A stretch of DNA of 64,000 nucleotides, from assembly GCF_002157505.1 (NCBI RefSeq), contig NZ_NFSC01000023.1, positions 1-64,000 of the forward strand, written 5' to 3'. The translations under genes and the position numbers were made by a program. The notes under the pieces are model-generated. The model did not search any database and was not told where the DNA came from. It saw nothing but the letters and a program-made list of their open reading frames with translations. Origin of the DNA: Arthrobacter agilis. Its GTDB lineage: Bacteria > Actinomycetota > Actinomycetes > Actinomycetales > Micrococcaceae. Numbering within the stretch: the first letter of the stretch is position 1; every line of letters begins with the position of its first letter. Positions 9,080-17,170 of the stretch are shown one piece after another.

Positions 9080-10584
9080 ATAGCTCTGTCACGCCCGTCA
9101 TTTCGGGGTTCTTTCCCGACCCCACCATCTGCAGGGTGGGTGAGGATTTCTACCTGGCCACCTCCAGCTTCGAGTACTTCCCCGGAGCGCCGATTTTCCG
9201 CAGCCGCGACCTCCTGCAGTGGGAACAGATCGGGAACATCCTGACCCGGCGGACCCAGTTCGCCCTGGGAGACGGGCGCGCGTCCGGAGGCATCTTCGGT
9301 TCCACTCTCCGCCACCACGACGGCGAGTTCTGGTTCGTCACCACGAACATGAGTGACTTCGGTGGGGGACACCTGCTGTTCCGGGCGGAAGATCCTGCCG
9401 GCCCGTGGAGCGAACCGCAGCAGATCGCCGGGACTCTCGGCATCGACCCGGACATCGCCTGGGACCGGGACGGGACCTGCTACCTGACGTGGGTCGGATT
9501 CGGTCCCGGCGAGGACGCATCGGGCATCGTCCAGGCACGCCTCGATCCTTCGACCGGGGAACTGCTGGAAAGCCCGAGGAAGCTCTGGCAGGGATCGGGC
9601 CTGGCCTACCCGGAAGGCCCGCACCTGTACTCCGCCGACGGCTGGTGGTACCTGATGCTCGCCGAAGGCGGCACCGACCGGGGCCACGTCGTGTCCGTCA
9701 GCCGCGGCACGTCGCCGTCCGGGCCCTTCGAGCCGTGCCCGCGCAATCCGGTCTTCACCCACCGGAGCCTGGACACGCCGGTACACAACGCGGGACACGC
9801 GGACCTCGTGGAGGGTGCGGACGGGACGTGGGCTGCCGTCTACCTCGCCGTGCGGAGCCGCGGTTCCACGCCGGGCTACCACGTGCTGGGGCGCGAGACA
9901 TTCCTGGCAGGTATCACCTGGGAGGACGGCTGGCCCCGGTTCGACGACGACCGGTATCCGGTGCCGACAGCGGACACTTCGTTCACGGACGACTTCACCT
10001 CGCCGGAGCTGCACCCGCGCTGGATATCGCCCGGCGACGAACCGGCGTCCTTCACCGGGCCCGCCGGTCCCGGCTCCCCGGGGGTGCCGGGCGGACTGGT
10101 CCTGACTGCCAACGGGCAGGAGGAGAGTCCGCTTCTGGCCACGCGTATCCGGGACGAGGCCTGGACCGGGACGGCCACCGTGAGTTCGGTGGAAGGGACA
10201 GCGGGACTGATCCTCAGGATCGACGAATCCCACTGGTACGCGGTCCGGATCGACGGTGAGATTGTGCGGGCACTCGCCAGGATCGGCCCGTTGGAGCAGG
10301 AGGTGGCGACGGCACAACGTCGCGGAGCAGGACCCCTGCAGCTCGAGATCAGCGCGTTCCCGTCGGCGGAGCAGCCGGGCGTGAATTCGGGGCCGGACGA
10401 CGTGGTCCTCGGCTTCCGCGAGGCGGGGCAGTTCAGGGAGCTCGCCCGGCTCGACGGCCGCTACCTGTCCACCGAGGTGGCGGGCGGGTTCACGGGCAGG
10501 GTCATCGGCGTGTCGGCCGGTGGCGGCAGAACGGTGCTGGAGCGCTTCGAGTACCGCCCAACTGATCATGGCACCCCGCGCTGA
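9076..10584 (+). CDS. Glycoside hydrolase family 43 protein (beta-xylosidase / arabinofuranosidase type)
   Basis: A 502-residue GH43 enzyme of the beta-xylosidase-like subfamily. The five-bladed propeller carries the base Asp15 in FPDP, the pKa-modulating Asp126 in GIDPD and the acid Glu180 in YPEGPH. A C-terminal beta-sandwich (about residues 315-500, GH43_C2-like) follows. It would release xylose or arabinose from plant glycosides, complementing the rhamnosidases. The start is GTG 9076, overlapping the preceding stop (GTGA). It is the last gene of the operon, and a strong hairpin follows 11 bp after its stop. Family members cannot be assigned a substrate by eye. Confidence 0.88.
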   Translation: MNSSVTPVISGFFPDPTICRVGEDFYLATSSFEYFPGAPIFRSRDLLQWEQIGNILTRRTQFALGDGRASGGIFGSTLRHHDGEFWFVTTNMSDFGGGHLLFRAEDPAGPWSEPQQIAGTLGIDPDIAWDRDGTCYLTWVGFGPGEDASGIVQARLDPSTGELLESPRKLWQGSGLAYPEGPHLYSADGWWYLMLAEGGTDRGHVVSVSRGTSPSGPFEPCPRNPVFTHRSLDTPVHNAGHADLVEGADGTWAAVYLAVRSRGSTPGYHVLGRETFLAGITWEDGWPRFDDDRYPVPTADTSFTDDFTSPELHPRWISPGDEPASFTGPAGPGSPGVPGGLVLTANGQEESPLLATRIRDEAWTGTATVSSVEGTAGLILRIDESHWYAVRIDGEIVRALARIGPLEQEVATAQRRGAGPLQLEISAFPSAEQPGVNSGPDDVVLGFREAGQFRELARLDGRYLSTEVAGGFTGRVIGVSAGGGRTVLERFEYRPTDHGTPR

Positions 10585-10594
10585 TCCGGGCAGT

Positions 10595-10616
10595 GCCCGG
10601 GTCGAAGGACCCGGGC
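10595..10616 (+). terminator. Hairpin terminator after the rhamnosidase-GH43 operon
   Basis: A perfect 9-bp stem, GCCCGGGTC / GACCCGGGC, closes a GAAG tetraloop 11 bp after the GH43 stop. No T-tract follows, as is common for actinobacterial terminators. Confidence 0.65.
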
Positions 10617-10642
10617 GGACGTGACCGACGCCACCCGAACGC

Positions 10643-10659
10643 TTTCCATTCAGTGAAAC
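10643..10659 (+). promoter_or_regulatory. Operator-like palindrome, site 2 (IclR type)
   Basis: TTTCCATTCAGTGAAAC lies 119-135 bp before the esterase start at 10778, in the gap after the previous terminator. It fits the same consensus as sites 1 and 3, which suggests the IclR regulator at 3459 controls this second operon. Binding is inferred. Confidence 0.65.
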
Positions 10660-10777
10660 CAGCCGCGCACACGCCGTCTCGATGCCCGAAAGTTGACTCA
10701 GGACGCGGTTCGGATGACAGGACGGCGCATTGCAGAGAACCACGGGACAGAACGGCGCGGAACACATGGAGTCGACG

Positions 10778-11644
10778 ATGACGGCAGGGCCGATCCTTCG
10801 AGGGATCGAGTTCGCACACCCCGAGGGTTCGGTCCCGTTGCTGCTGGACCTCTACCTGCCCGCCGGCGCATCCGCCGGTACCACCTTCCCCGCCGTCGTC
10901 CATTTCCATGGCGGTGGGTGGCGGACCGGCGAGCGCTCTTCTCTGGGACCCACCGTGGACGGGTTCGGACTCGGTCCGATCGAGCAGCTGGTGGATGCGG
11001 GCTTCGTGGTTGCGTCGGCCGACTACCGCCTGAGCGCGGTGGCCACTTTCCCGGCCCAGATACTCGACGCCAAAGCTGCCGTGCGGTGGCTTCGGGCGCA
11101 CTCCGCCGACTACGGTGTGGACCCGGACCGCATCTACGCGTGGGGTGATTCGGCCGGTGGCCACCTCGCAAGCCTGGTCGGCCTGACCGCCGGGGTGGAG
11201 GGGTTCGGGGAACCGGGCACCACCGACGACGACGTAGCGGCGGTCGCTGCCTGGTACCCGCCCACCGACCTGGTGCGGATGGGCGGTCAGGCCCGGCCGG
11301 ACGCCGTGGCCCGGGCCGACGATCCGGGCTCACGCGAGGCGCTGCTTCTCGGCGCCCAGCCGTCGGAGGCACCGGACAAGGCCGCCGCAGCCAGCCCCAT
11401 CACGTACGTGCACGCCGGCGCTCCGCCCTTCTTCCTGGCCCATGGAGCGGCCGACCGCTTCGTCCCTGCAGCCCAGTCCGCCACGCTGGCCGAGGCGCTG
11501 GAAGGCGCGGGTGCCGCCGTCGAACTTCTCCTGGTGGAGGACGCGGACCACATGTGGTCACAGCCCGACGGCGGCACCGCGGCCGCTGTGCAGGCGACCG
11601 CCGCCACCATCGATTTCTTCCGCCGGCAGGCACACGACTCCTGA
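10778..11644 (+). CDS. Alpha/beta-hydrolase esterase (BD-FAE-like)
   Basis: A 288-residue esterase with HGGGWRTGE as oxyanion motif, WGDSAGG at the nucleophile, acid in HGAADRFVP and histidine in DADHMW; the triad is intact. The ATG at 10778 is preferred because GGAG lies 6 bp upstream; ATGs at 10730 and 10766 are in frame but less well placed. It opens a second operon: esterase, FAH-family protein, FAD monooxygenase, DUF3500 protein, carboxylesterase. A depside- or ester-cleaving role in the aromatic part of the pathway is possible but not shown by sequence. Confidence 0.83.
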   Translation: MTAGPILRGIEFAHPEGSVPLLLDLYLPAGASAGTTFPAVVHFHGGGWRTGERSSLGPTVDGFGLGPIEQLVDAGFVVASADYRLSAVATFPAQILDAKAAVRWLRAHSADYGVDPDRIYAWGDSAGGHLASLVGLTAGVEGFGEPGTTDDDVAAVAAWYPPTDLVRMGGQARPDAVARADDPGSREALLLGAQPSEAPDKAAAASPITYVHAGAPPFFLAHGAADRFVPAAQSATLAEALEGAGAAVELLLVEDADHMWSQPDGGTAAAVQATAATIDFFRRQAHDS

Positions 11645-11692
11645 GTCGGAACCGGCCCGGCACCATGCCCGGACACACCTGAAAGGCTTTTC

Positions 11693-12559
11693 ATGCAGTT
11701 CATCGGAATCCTCCACGCAGGCCAACCATGGGCAGCGGCCCTGGTGGACTCGCGCGTCTTCCCGCTCGCCCCGGTTCCCGACTTCTGGGCCGACCCGGAA
11801 GGCTGGCAGGACAAGTCCGCCTCGCTGGTATCGGACGCTTCCGGCGCCGGCAGCTCGCTGGAACGCGGTAGCGTTACGGAAGTACCGCTTGTCCCGGCTG
11901 CCGCGCGGGTCATCTGCGTGGGGCTGAACTATCGGGCCCATGTTGCCGAGGGCAGCTACAGGGACCAGGAACTCCCGCCGTACCCGACCCTGTTCGGCCG
12001 CTGGACGGCCTCCCTCTCGGTGGGCGACGTCCCCGTCCCCGTGCCTGCCGGCGAGGCAGGCCTGGACTGGGAAGGCGAAGTGGCGGCCTACATCGGCCGA
12101 CGCGTGGAATCAGCGGACGAGGCGACCGCGGCCGAGGCCGTCTTCGGGTACTCGACCTTCAACGACATCACCTCCCGCAGGGCCCAGAAGCTCACCTCTC
12201 AGTGGACGCTGGGCAAGAACGGAGACTTCAGCGGGCCGCTGGGTCCGCTCGTGTCCCGCGACGAAGTGGGCGACCTCCGCGACGGTCTGCAGGTCCGGAC
12301 CCGCGTGAACGGCGTCGAGGCGCAGAACGGCAACACGCGGGACATGATCTTCTCCGTTCCCGCGATCATCTCGCTGATCAGCGAGACCTTCACCCTCCAC
12401 CCGGGGGACATCATCGCCACCGGCACCCCGGAGGGCGTCGGCTATGCACGCACACCGCAGTGGCTGCTCCAGCCCGGCGACACCGTCGAGGTGGAGATCG
12501 AGAAGCTCGGTACCCTGACCACCCCTGTCGGCGAACTATCGCTCCGGAGCCGGGCCTGA
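11693..12559 (+). CDS. Fumarylacetoacetate hydrolase family protein
   Basis: A 288-residue FAH-fold protein. The family hydrolyses C-C bonds of ring-cleavage products, decarboxylates 2-oxo acids or hydrates dienoates, using Mg2+ or Mn2+. Visible motifs are VGLNYRAHVAE, the metal-binding DWEGEVA (two glutamates) and FNDITSRRAQ (aspartate), and the C-terminal ATGTPEGVGYAR. AAAGG precedes the ATG. The stop codon shares one base with the ATG of the monooxygenase gene, which argues for a shared pathway: hydroxylation, ring opening, then C-C hydrolysis. The true substrate is unknown; an A-ring (phloroglucinol-type) product is my inference from neighbours. Confidence 0.88.
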   Translation: MQFIGILHAGQPWAAALVDSRVFPLAPVPDFWADPEGWQDKSASLVSDASGAGSSLERGSVTEVPLVPAAARVICVGLNYRAHVAEGSYRDQELPPYPTLFGRWTASLSVGDVPVPVPAGEAGLDWEGEVAAYIGRRVESADEATAAEAVFGYSTFNDITSRRAQKLTSQWTLGKNGDFSGPLGPLVSRDEVGDLRDGLQVRTRVNGVEAQNGNTRDMIFSVPAIISLISETFTLHPGDIIATGTPEGVGYARTPQWLLQPGDTVEVEIEKLGTLTTPVGELSLRSRA

Positions 12560-14286
12560 TGGCAGCCCTCCAGGTGTTCCCCGCAGACGAGATCCCCGGA
12601 CAGGCGGAGGTCCTGATCTCCGGTGGCGGTCCCAGCGGGCTGTTCCTGGCGCTGGACCTGGCGGCCCGGGGCATCCCCAGCACCGTCGTCGAGCCCCGGG
12701 TCGTCGTGGACCCCACCCGGCCGCGGGCCAAGACCACCAACGCGCGGACCATGACGCACCTGCACCGGCTGGGACTGGCCGACGCACTGCGTGCCGCTTC
12801 GCCGCTCCCGGTGGAGTACTCGCAGGACGTCATCTTCTGCACCGGCCTCACCGGTGAGACTGCGCTCGAGCTGCGCCGGTTCCGGAACGCCTTCCAGCTG
12901 GTCCCCGGACGGTACGGCCCCCAGCCGGAATGCGGTCAGCAGGTTCCGCAGCCGGTCCTGGAGGAGGTGCTCCGGGCCGCCGTCGCTGCGAATCCGCTCG
13001 TCACCTTCGCGGCGGGCTGGAGCGTGGTCGAGGTCCACGGGGCGCGGGCACCCCATGGCGTCGTCGTCTCCGACGCCTCCGGCGGCAACCGGACCATCAC
13101 CGCGGACTTCGTGATCGGGGCCGACGGCGGTTCATCCGTCGTCCGCCGCAGCCTGGGCATCCGCCTCGAGGGAGGGTCCGCGGCGCTGTCCAACATCAGC
13201 ATCCTCTTCCGCTCGGAGGGCCTCGCCTCGGCAGTCGCGCTCGACCCTGCCGTCCAGTACTGGGTGGTGGGTTCGGACACGGCCGGCATGGTGGGGCCCA
13301 TGGACAGGGCGGACACGTGGTGGGCCATCATCCAGGGTGTGGACGCTGACGTACCGGTCAGCAGCGAGGACGCCGGCGTAATGGTCCGCTCGCTGGTCGG
13401 CTCGGACGTGGACGTCGACGTGCTGGCCACGGACCCCTGGACGGCCCGCATGCTGCTGGCCCCCGAGTACAGCCGCGGCAGCATCTTCCTGGTGGGCGAC
13501 GCCGCCCACCTGAACCCGCCCTGGGGCGGCCACGGCTTCAACACCTGTATCGGAGACGCCGCCAACCTGGCCTGGAAGCTCGCCGCCGCCATCGACGGCT
13601 GGGGAGGCCCCGCTCTCCTGGCCAGCTATGGGGAGGAACGCCGGCCGGTGGCCGCGCGGACCATCCGTGACGCGGCAGCCAACGGCAAGGCGCTCGCGTA
13701 CCACTTCGCCGACCCCGATCTGGCCACCGCCGGTGCCGCCGGAGAGGCAGCACGCCAGGCCGCCTACGAAGCACTGGCCGTGAAACAGAGCGAGTTCGAC
13801 TCCCTGGGCCTGGTGCTCGGCTACACCTACGGCGATTCGCCCCTGGTCGTGCCGGACGGCTCGCCCGTTCCGCCCGAGGACGCCATCCGCTATGTCCCGT
13901 CCGCCAGCCCCGGTGCACTGCTCCCGCACGCCTGGCTGGAGGACTCGACCTCCGTGTACAGCCGGCTGGGCCAGGGCTTCACACTGCTGGCCGACGCCGG
14001 CGCGCTGGGCGGTATGTCCGCAGTGCAGGTCTTCGCACCGGTGCTGGACGCCGCTCGCCGGCAGGGCATCCCGGTGACGGTCACCGCCGTCGGACCGTCC
14101 GACGACGGCAGGCACCTCTCCGACGTGTGGGGGGCCGATGCCGTGCTGGTCCGCCCGGACCAGCACGTGGCGTGGCGGGGCAGTTCCGCCGAGGAAGCTG
14201 CCGCAGCACTATCCGTCGCCGCCGGCTGGGCGACGACGTCCATCGACGAATCCAGGAGCACCCGTGTCGACGCCGTCCTTCCGTGA
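12559..14286 (+). CDS. FAD-dependent aromatic monooxygenase (PheA/TfdB/MhpA type)
   Basis: A 575-residue flavoprotein hydroxylase for phenolic rings, using NAD(P)H and O2. It has the Rossmann motif SGGGPSGLFLALDLAARG near residue 20, the DG motif VIGADGGSS, the GD motif LVGDAAHLNPPWGGHGFNT and a C-terminal thioredoxin-like domain ending in VLVRPDQHVAWRG, typical of phenol-2-monooxygenase-like enzymes. The start at 12559 overlaps the FAH stop; the DUF3500 gene starts 23 bp before its own stop. Given the quercetinase nearby, a phloroglucinol or 2,4,6-trihydroxybenzoate hydroxylase is a reasonable guess. Other phenols are not excluded. Confidence 0.88.
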   Translation: MAALQVFPADEIPGQAEVLISGGGPSGLFLALDLAARGIPSTVVEPRVVVDPTRPRAKTTNARTMTHLHRLGLADALRAASPLPVEYSQDVIFCTGLTGETALELRRFRNAFQLVPGRYGPQPECGQQVPQPVLEEVLRAAVAANPLVTFAAGWSVVEVHGARAPHGVVVSDASGGNRTITADFVIGADGGSSVVRRSLGIRLEGGSAALSNISILFRSEGLASAVALDPAVQYWVVGSDTAGMVGPMDRADTWWAIIQGVDADVPVSSEDAGVMVRSLVGSDVDVDVLATDPWTARMLLAPEYSRGSIFLVGDAAHLNPPWGGHGFNTCIGDAANLAWKLAAAIDGWGGPALLASYGEERRPVAARTIRDAAANGKALAYHFADPDLATAGAAGEAARQAAYEALAVKQSEFDSLGLVLGYTYGDSPLVVPDGSPVPPEDAIRYVPSASPGALLPHAWLEDSTSVYSRLGQGFTLLADAGALGGMSAVQVFAPVLDAARRQGIPVTVTAVGPSDDGRHLSDVWGADAVLVRPDQHVAWRGSSAEEAAAALSVAAGWATTSIDESRSTRVDAVLP

Positions 14287-15508
14287 CTTCCTCTTCTCCC
14301 CGGACCACCCCCGCGTCGCGGAGATCCGCGGGCTGGATGCCCGTGAATATGCCGAAGCGGCGACGAGGGATTCCTTCGCGGGTCCCATGATCGAGGGCTG
14401 GAAGAAGCTCTACCCCCAGCCGTTCACCGGGATCACCAGCGACGGGAGCCGCCGCGAGGGCCTGTACCCGCTGGCCCCCGCACGCGCCGGCGAGGAGGCC
14501 CCCACCGCGGAGATGGTAGCAGCCGCCCGGAAGCTGCTGGGCGTGGCCACACCGGACCAGGCGCGAAGCCTCAGCTACGCCGTGGACGCCCCCGAGTGGC
14601 AGAGCTGGGCGAACCCCGAGTTTCTGCAGCACGACACCGGACTCCGACTGGACGAGCTGGATGACGCAGTCCGTGACGCCGTGCTCGCCCTCGTGGAGGC
14701 CAGCCTGAGCATCGAAGGCTTCGAGCTGGTCCGGAACCTCATGCGCATCAACGGCTTCCTGGGCGACCTGGTGGACCTGCCGCTCCTCATGAACGAGTTC
14801 AGCTACAACTTCGCACTCTATGGCGAGCCGTCCGAATCCGAGCCCTGGGGGTGGCAGATCTTCGGCCACCACGCGGCGATGAACTGCCTTGTCGTCGGGA
14901 CGCAGCTGGTCATCTCGCCCGTGTTCCTCGGTGCCGAACCGGACAGGATCGACGACGGCCCCCATCAGGGCGTCGTCGTGTTCAAGGAGCGCATCCGCCT
15001 GGCCCGGCACGTGATGGGGGCGCTCCCGGAGAACCTGCGGGAGAAAGCCACGGTGTACGAGGCGATGGTGGACCCGGCCATGCCGGAAGGCCGGATCCAC
15101 CCCGGCGACGAACGGCACCTGGGCGGCTGTTTCCAGGACAACCGGGTGATCCCGTACGAGGGCATTCGCGTTCCGGACATGCCCGCGCAGGCGCGCGAGG
15201 TGCTGGACGCCGTCGTCGAGGACTTCATCGCCTACCTTCCCGATGGGCCGCGTGCCGCCCGCCGCCGGGAGATCCAGGAGAACTACGGCGAGAGCTTCTT
15301 CAGCTGGATCGGCGGCTGGGAGGGCCAGGAGCCGTTCTACTTCCGGCTGCAGAGCCCGGTGGTGGTGCTGGAACTGGACCACCACACCGGCGTCTTCCTC
15401 AGCAACGATGAGCCCGCGCCCTTCCACATGCACACCGTGGTGCGTACCCCCAACGGGAACGACTACGGCCGGGAACTGGTGAAGCAATTCCCGGCGGTTG
15501 CTGAGTGA
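14264..15508 (+). CDS. DUF3500 domain protein
   Basis: A 414-residue protein recognised as DUF3500, a family without an assigned reaction. Conserved-looking blocks are MNEFSYNFALYGEPS, WGWQIFGHHAAMNC, VVLELDHHTGVF and a C-terminal PFHMHTVVRTPNGNDYG. The paired histidines and late acidic residues look like a metal site. The GTG start at 14264 has AGGAG 5 bp before it. The gene overlaps the monooxygenase and is 7 bp from the carboxylesterase, so all belong to one transcript. No classical intradiol or extradiol dioxygenase is found in this operon, so DUF3500 is a candidate for the missing ring-opening or a hydrolytic step. That is inference only. Confidence 0.8.
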   Translation: MSTPSFRDFLFSPDHPRVAEIRGLDAREYAEAATRDSFAGPMIEGWKKLYPQPFTGITSDGSRREGLYPLAPARAGEEAPTAEMVAAARKLLGVATPDQARSLSYAVDAPEWQSWANPEFLQHDTGLRLDELDDAVRDAVLALVEASLSIEGFELVRNLMRINGFLGDLVDLPLLMNEFSYNFALYGEPSESEPWGWQIFGHHAAMNCLVVGTQLVISPVFLGAEPDRIDDGPHQGVVVFKERIRLARHVMGALPENLREKATVYEAMVDPAMPEGRIHPGDERHLGGCFQDNRVIPYEGIRVPDMPAQAREVLDAVVEDFIAYLPDGPRAARRREIQENYGESFFSWIGGWEGQEPFYFRLQSPVVVLELDHHTGVFLSNDEPAPFHMHTVVRTPNGNDYGRELVKQFPAVAE

Positions 15509-15515
15509 CCCCGAC

Positions 15516-17048
15516 ATGACCCTGGTTACCACGTCCGCAGGAATCGTCCGTGGCACCGCAGCACTAGTTGACGGCCAGAAGGTCAGGTCCTTCCGTGGTA
15601 TTCCGTATGCGGGCTCTCCTGCAGGAGGGCTCCGGTTCCTCCCGCCGGTCCCCGACGTCGGCTGGACCGGCATCCGGGACTGCACGGCGCCGGGCCCCGC
15701 GGCCCCGCAGAATCCGGAAACTCCCGCTCCGCCCGGTCGCAAGCCCCGGACCTGGAGCGAAAGCGGTTGCCTGAACCTGAATGTCTGGACGCCGGACGGC
15801 GGGTCCCGATTGCCGGTTCTGGTGTGGATCCATGGCGGTGCGTACCTGTCCGGTTCCGGCAGCGACGCACTGTACGACGGCGCCCACCTCGCGGCTGCAA
15901 CCCGCACGGTCGTGGTCACCATCAACTACCGGCTGGGCGCGCTCGGTTTCCTCTATCTGGGTGAGCTGCTGGGCGCAGACTATACCGACTCCTCCAACCT
16001 CGCTCTTCTCGACCAACTCGAGGCGCTGCGCTGGGTCAGCAGGAACATCGAGGCTTTCGGCGGAGACCCCGACAATGTGACGGTCTTCGGCGAGTCTGCC
16101 GGCGCTGCCGCCGTGGGTACATTGCTGGGAATGCCTGCCTCCCGCGGGCTGTTCCGGCGGGCGATCATGCAGAGTGGCACGGCTGAAAGGCACCGCAGCA
16201 CGGAGGACTCCTCGCGCACCAGCCTCGAGTTCCTGGAGCTCTGTGGGCTGGACCGCGCGCACGCTGCGGAACTGCTGACGGTTCCGGTGGACCACCTGCT
16301 CGACGCCCAGGAGAAACTGGTACAGCGCGCCGGGGCACGGACGTTTGCCGTTCCGCTGCCGTTCCAGCCAACCGTTGGAACGCCGTCGCTTCCGGTGCCC
16401 CCGTTGGAGTCGGTACGGAATGGCATCAATTCCGAGGTCGACCTGCTGATCGGGACGAACCTGAACGAGGGATCGTTTGCTGTGCAGATGCGCCCGGCAC
16501 ATCCGTCGGACCCGTCCTACGCGGAGCGAGCTGCAGCCGTGCTGGCGGACGGTGGGGCCGTCCCGGGACGGGAGGAGGAGTACGCTCGGGCTCTCCGTTC
16601 CGCAGTGGGCGCCGTCCCCAGCGGCAAGGAGCTCCTGGAAGCGGCCATCTCCGACGCCGTGTACCGGCAGCCCAGCAACCGTCTCCTGGACGCCCGCCAA
16701 GGATCTTCGGGCAAGACCTTCTCCTACCTGTTCAGCTGGCGCAGCCCTGCCATGGGCGGGAAGTTGGGCGCCTGCCACGCCCTCGACGTTCCGTTCGTGT
16801 TCCGGCAGCTGGGCTCGCCCGACGCGGCGTTCCTCACCGGAGGGACAGCGCCGCACGGTCTGAGTGTCATGATGAGCGCCGCGTGGGCCGGGTTCGCGCG
16901 CACCGGCCGGCCTGCTGCCGAGGAGTTACCCGCCTGGCCGCTCTACGCGCCGGGCCGCAGGACGATGGTCCTGGACGAAGTTCCACGAGTGGCGGATGAT
17001 CCGCGCCGGGAGCTCCGCGAGTTCTGGCACGGAGTGCCGGCAGGGTAA
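15516..17048 (+). CDS. Type B carboxylesterase
   Basis: A 510-residue carboxylesterase/para-nitrobenzyl-esterase family enzyme. It shows FRGIPYA near the N terminus, oxyanion HGGAYLSGSG, nucleophile GESAGA, acid in NLNEGSF and histidine in CHALDVPFVF, so the triad is complete. The ATG at 15516 is chosen; an in-frame TTG at 15498 lies inside the DUF3500 gene. Quercetinase converts quercetin to a depside (an aromatic ester) that needs an esterase to give protocatechuate plus a trihydroxybenzoate, and this enzyme is a good candidate for that depsidase. It ends the operon; a 13-bp hairpin separates it from the convergent quercetinase gene. Confidence 0.88.
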   Translation: MTLVTTSAGIVRGTAALVDGQKVRSFRGIPYAGSPAGGLRFLPPVPDVGWTGIRDCTAPGPAAPQNPETPAPPGRKPRTWSESGCLNLNVWTPDGGSRLPVLVWIHGGAYLSGSGSDALYDGAHLAAATRTVVVTINYRLGALGFLYLGELLGADYTDSSNLALLDQLEALRWVSRNIEAFGGDPDNVTVFGESAGAAAVGTLLGMPASRGLFRRAIMQSGTAERHRSTEDSSRTSLEFLELCGLDRAHAAELLTVPVDHLLDAQEKLVQRAGARTFAVPLPFQPTVGTPSLPVPPLESVRNGINSEVDLLIGTNLNEGSFAVQMRPAHPSDPSYAERAAAVLADGGAVPGREEEYARALRSAVGAVPSGKELLEAAISDAVYRQPSNRLLDARQGSSGKTFSYLFSWRSPAMGGKLGACHALDVPFVFRQLGSPDAAFLTGGTAPHGLSVMMSAAWAGFARTGRPAAEELPAWPLYAPGRRTMVLDEVPRVADDPRRELREFWHGVPAG

Positions 17049-17116
17049 AACCCGTCGGATGCTCCGTAACCCCTCCGGTGTCGACAAGGGCACGACGGAA
17101 CGGTCCGTAGAAACCG

Positions 17117-17154
17117 GAATGGCCCGGACCTCCTCTCGGAAGTCCGGGCCATTC
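17117..17154. terminator. Bidirectional hairpin terminator between convergent operons
   Basis: A perfect 13-bp stem, GAATGGCCCGGAC / GTCCGGGCCATTC, with a 12-base loop. It sits between the carboxylesterase stop (17048) and the quercetinase stop (17171), and can terminate transcription from both sides. Confidence 0.8.
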
Positions 17155-17170
17155 GCCGTTTGCCTGCGGG

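Noticed and set aside
7152-11644. Rhamnogalacturonan/pectin degradation as the main role of the glycosidase cluster.
   Set aside because: No polysaccharide lyase, no exported pectinase and no signal peptides on the glycosidases; the linked quercetinase and pca genes favour small aromatic glycosides, though pectin fragments are not excluded.
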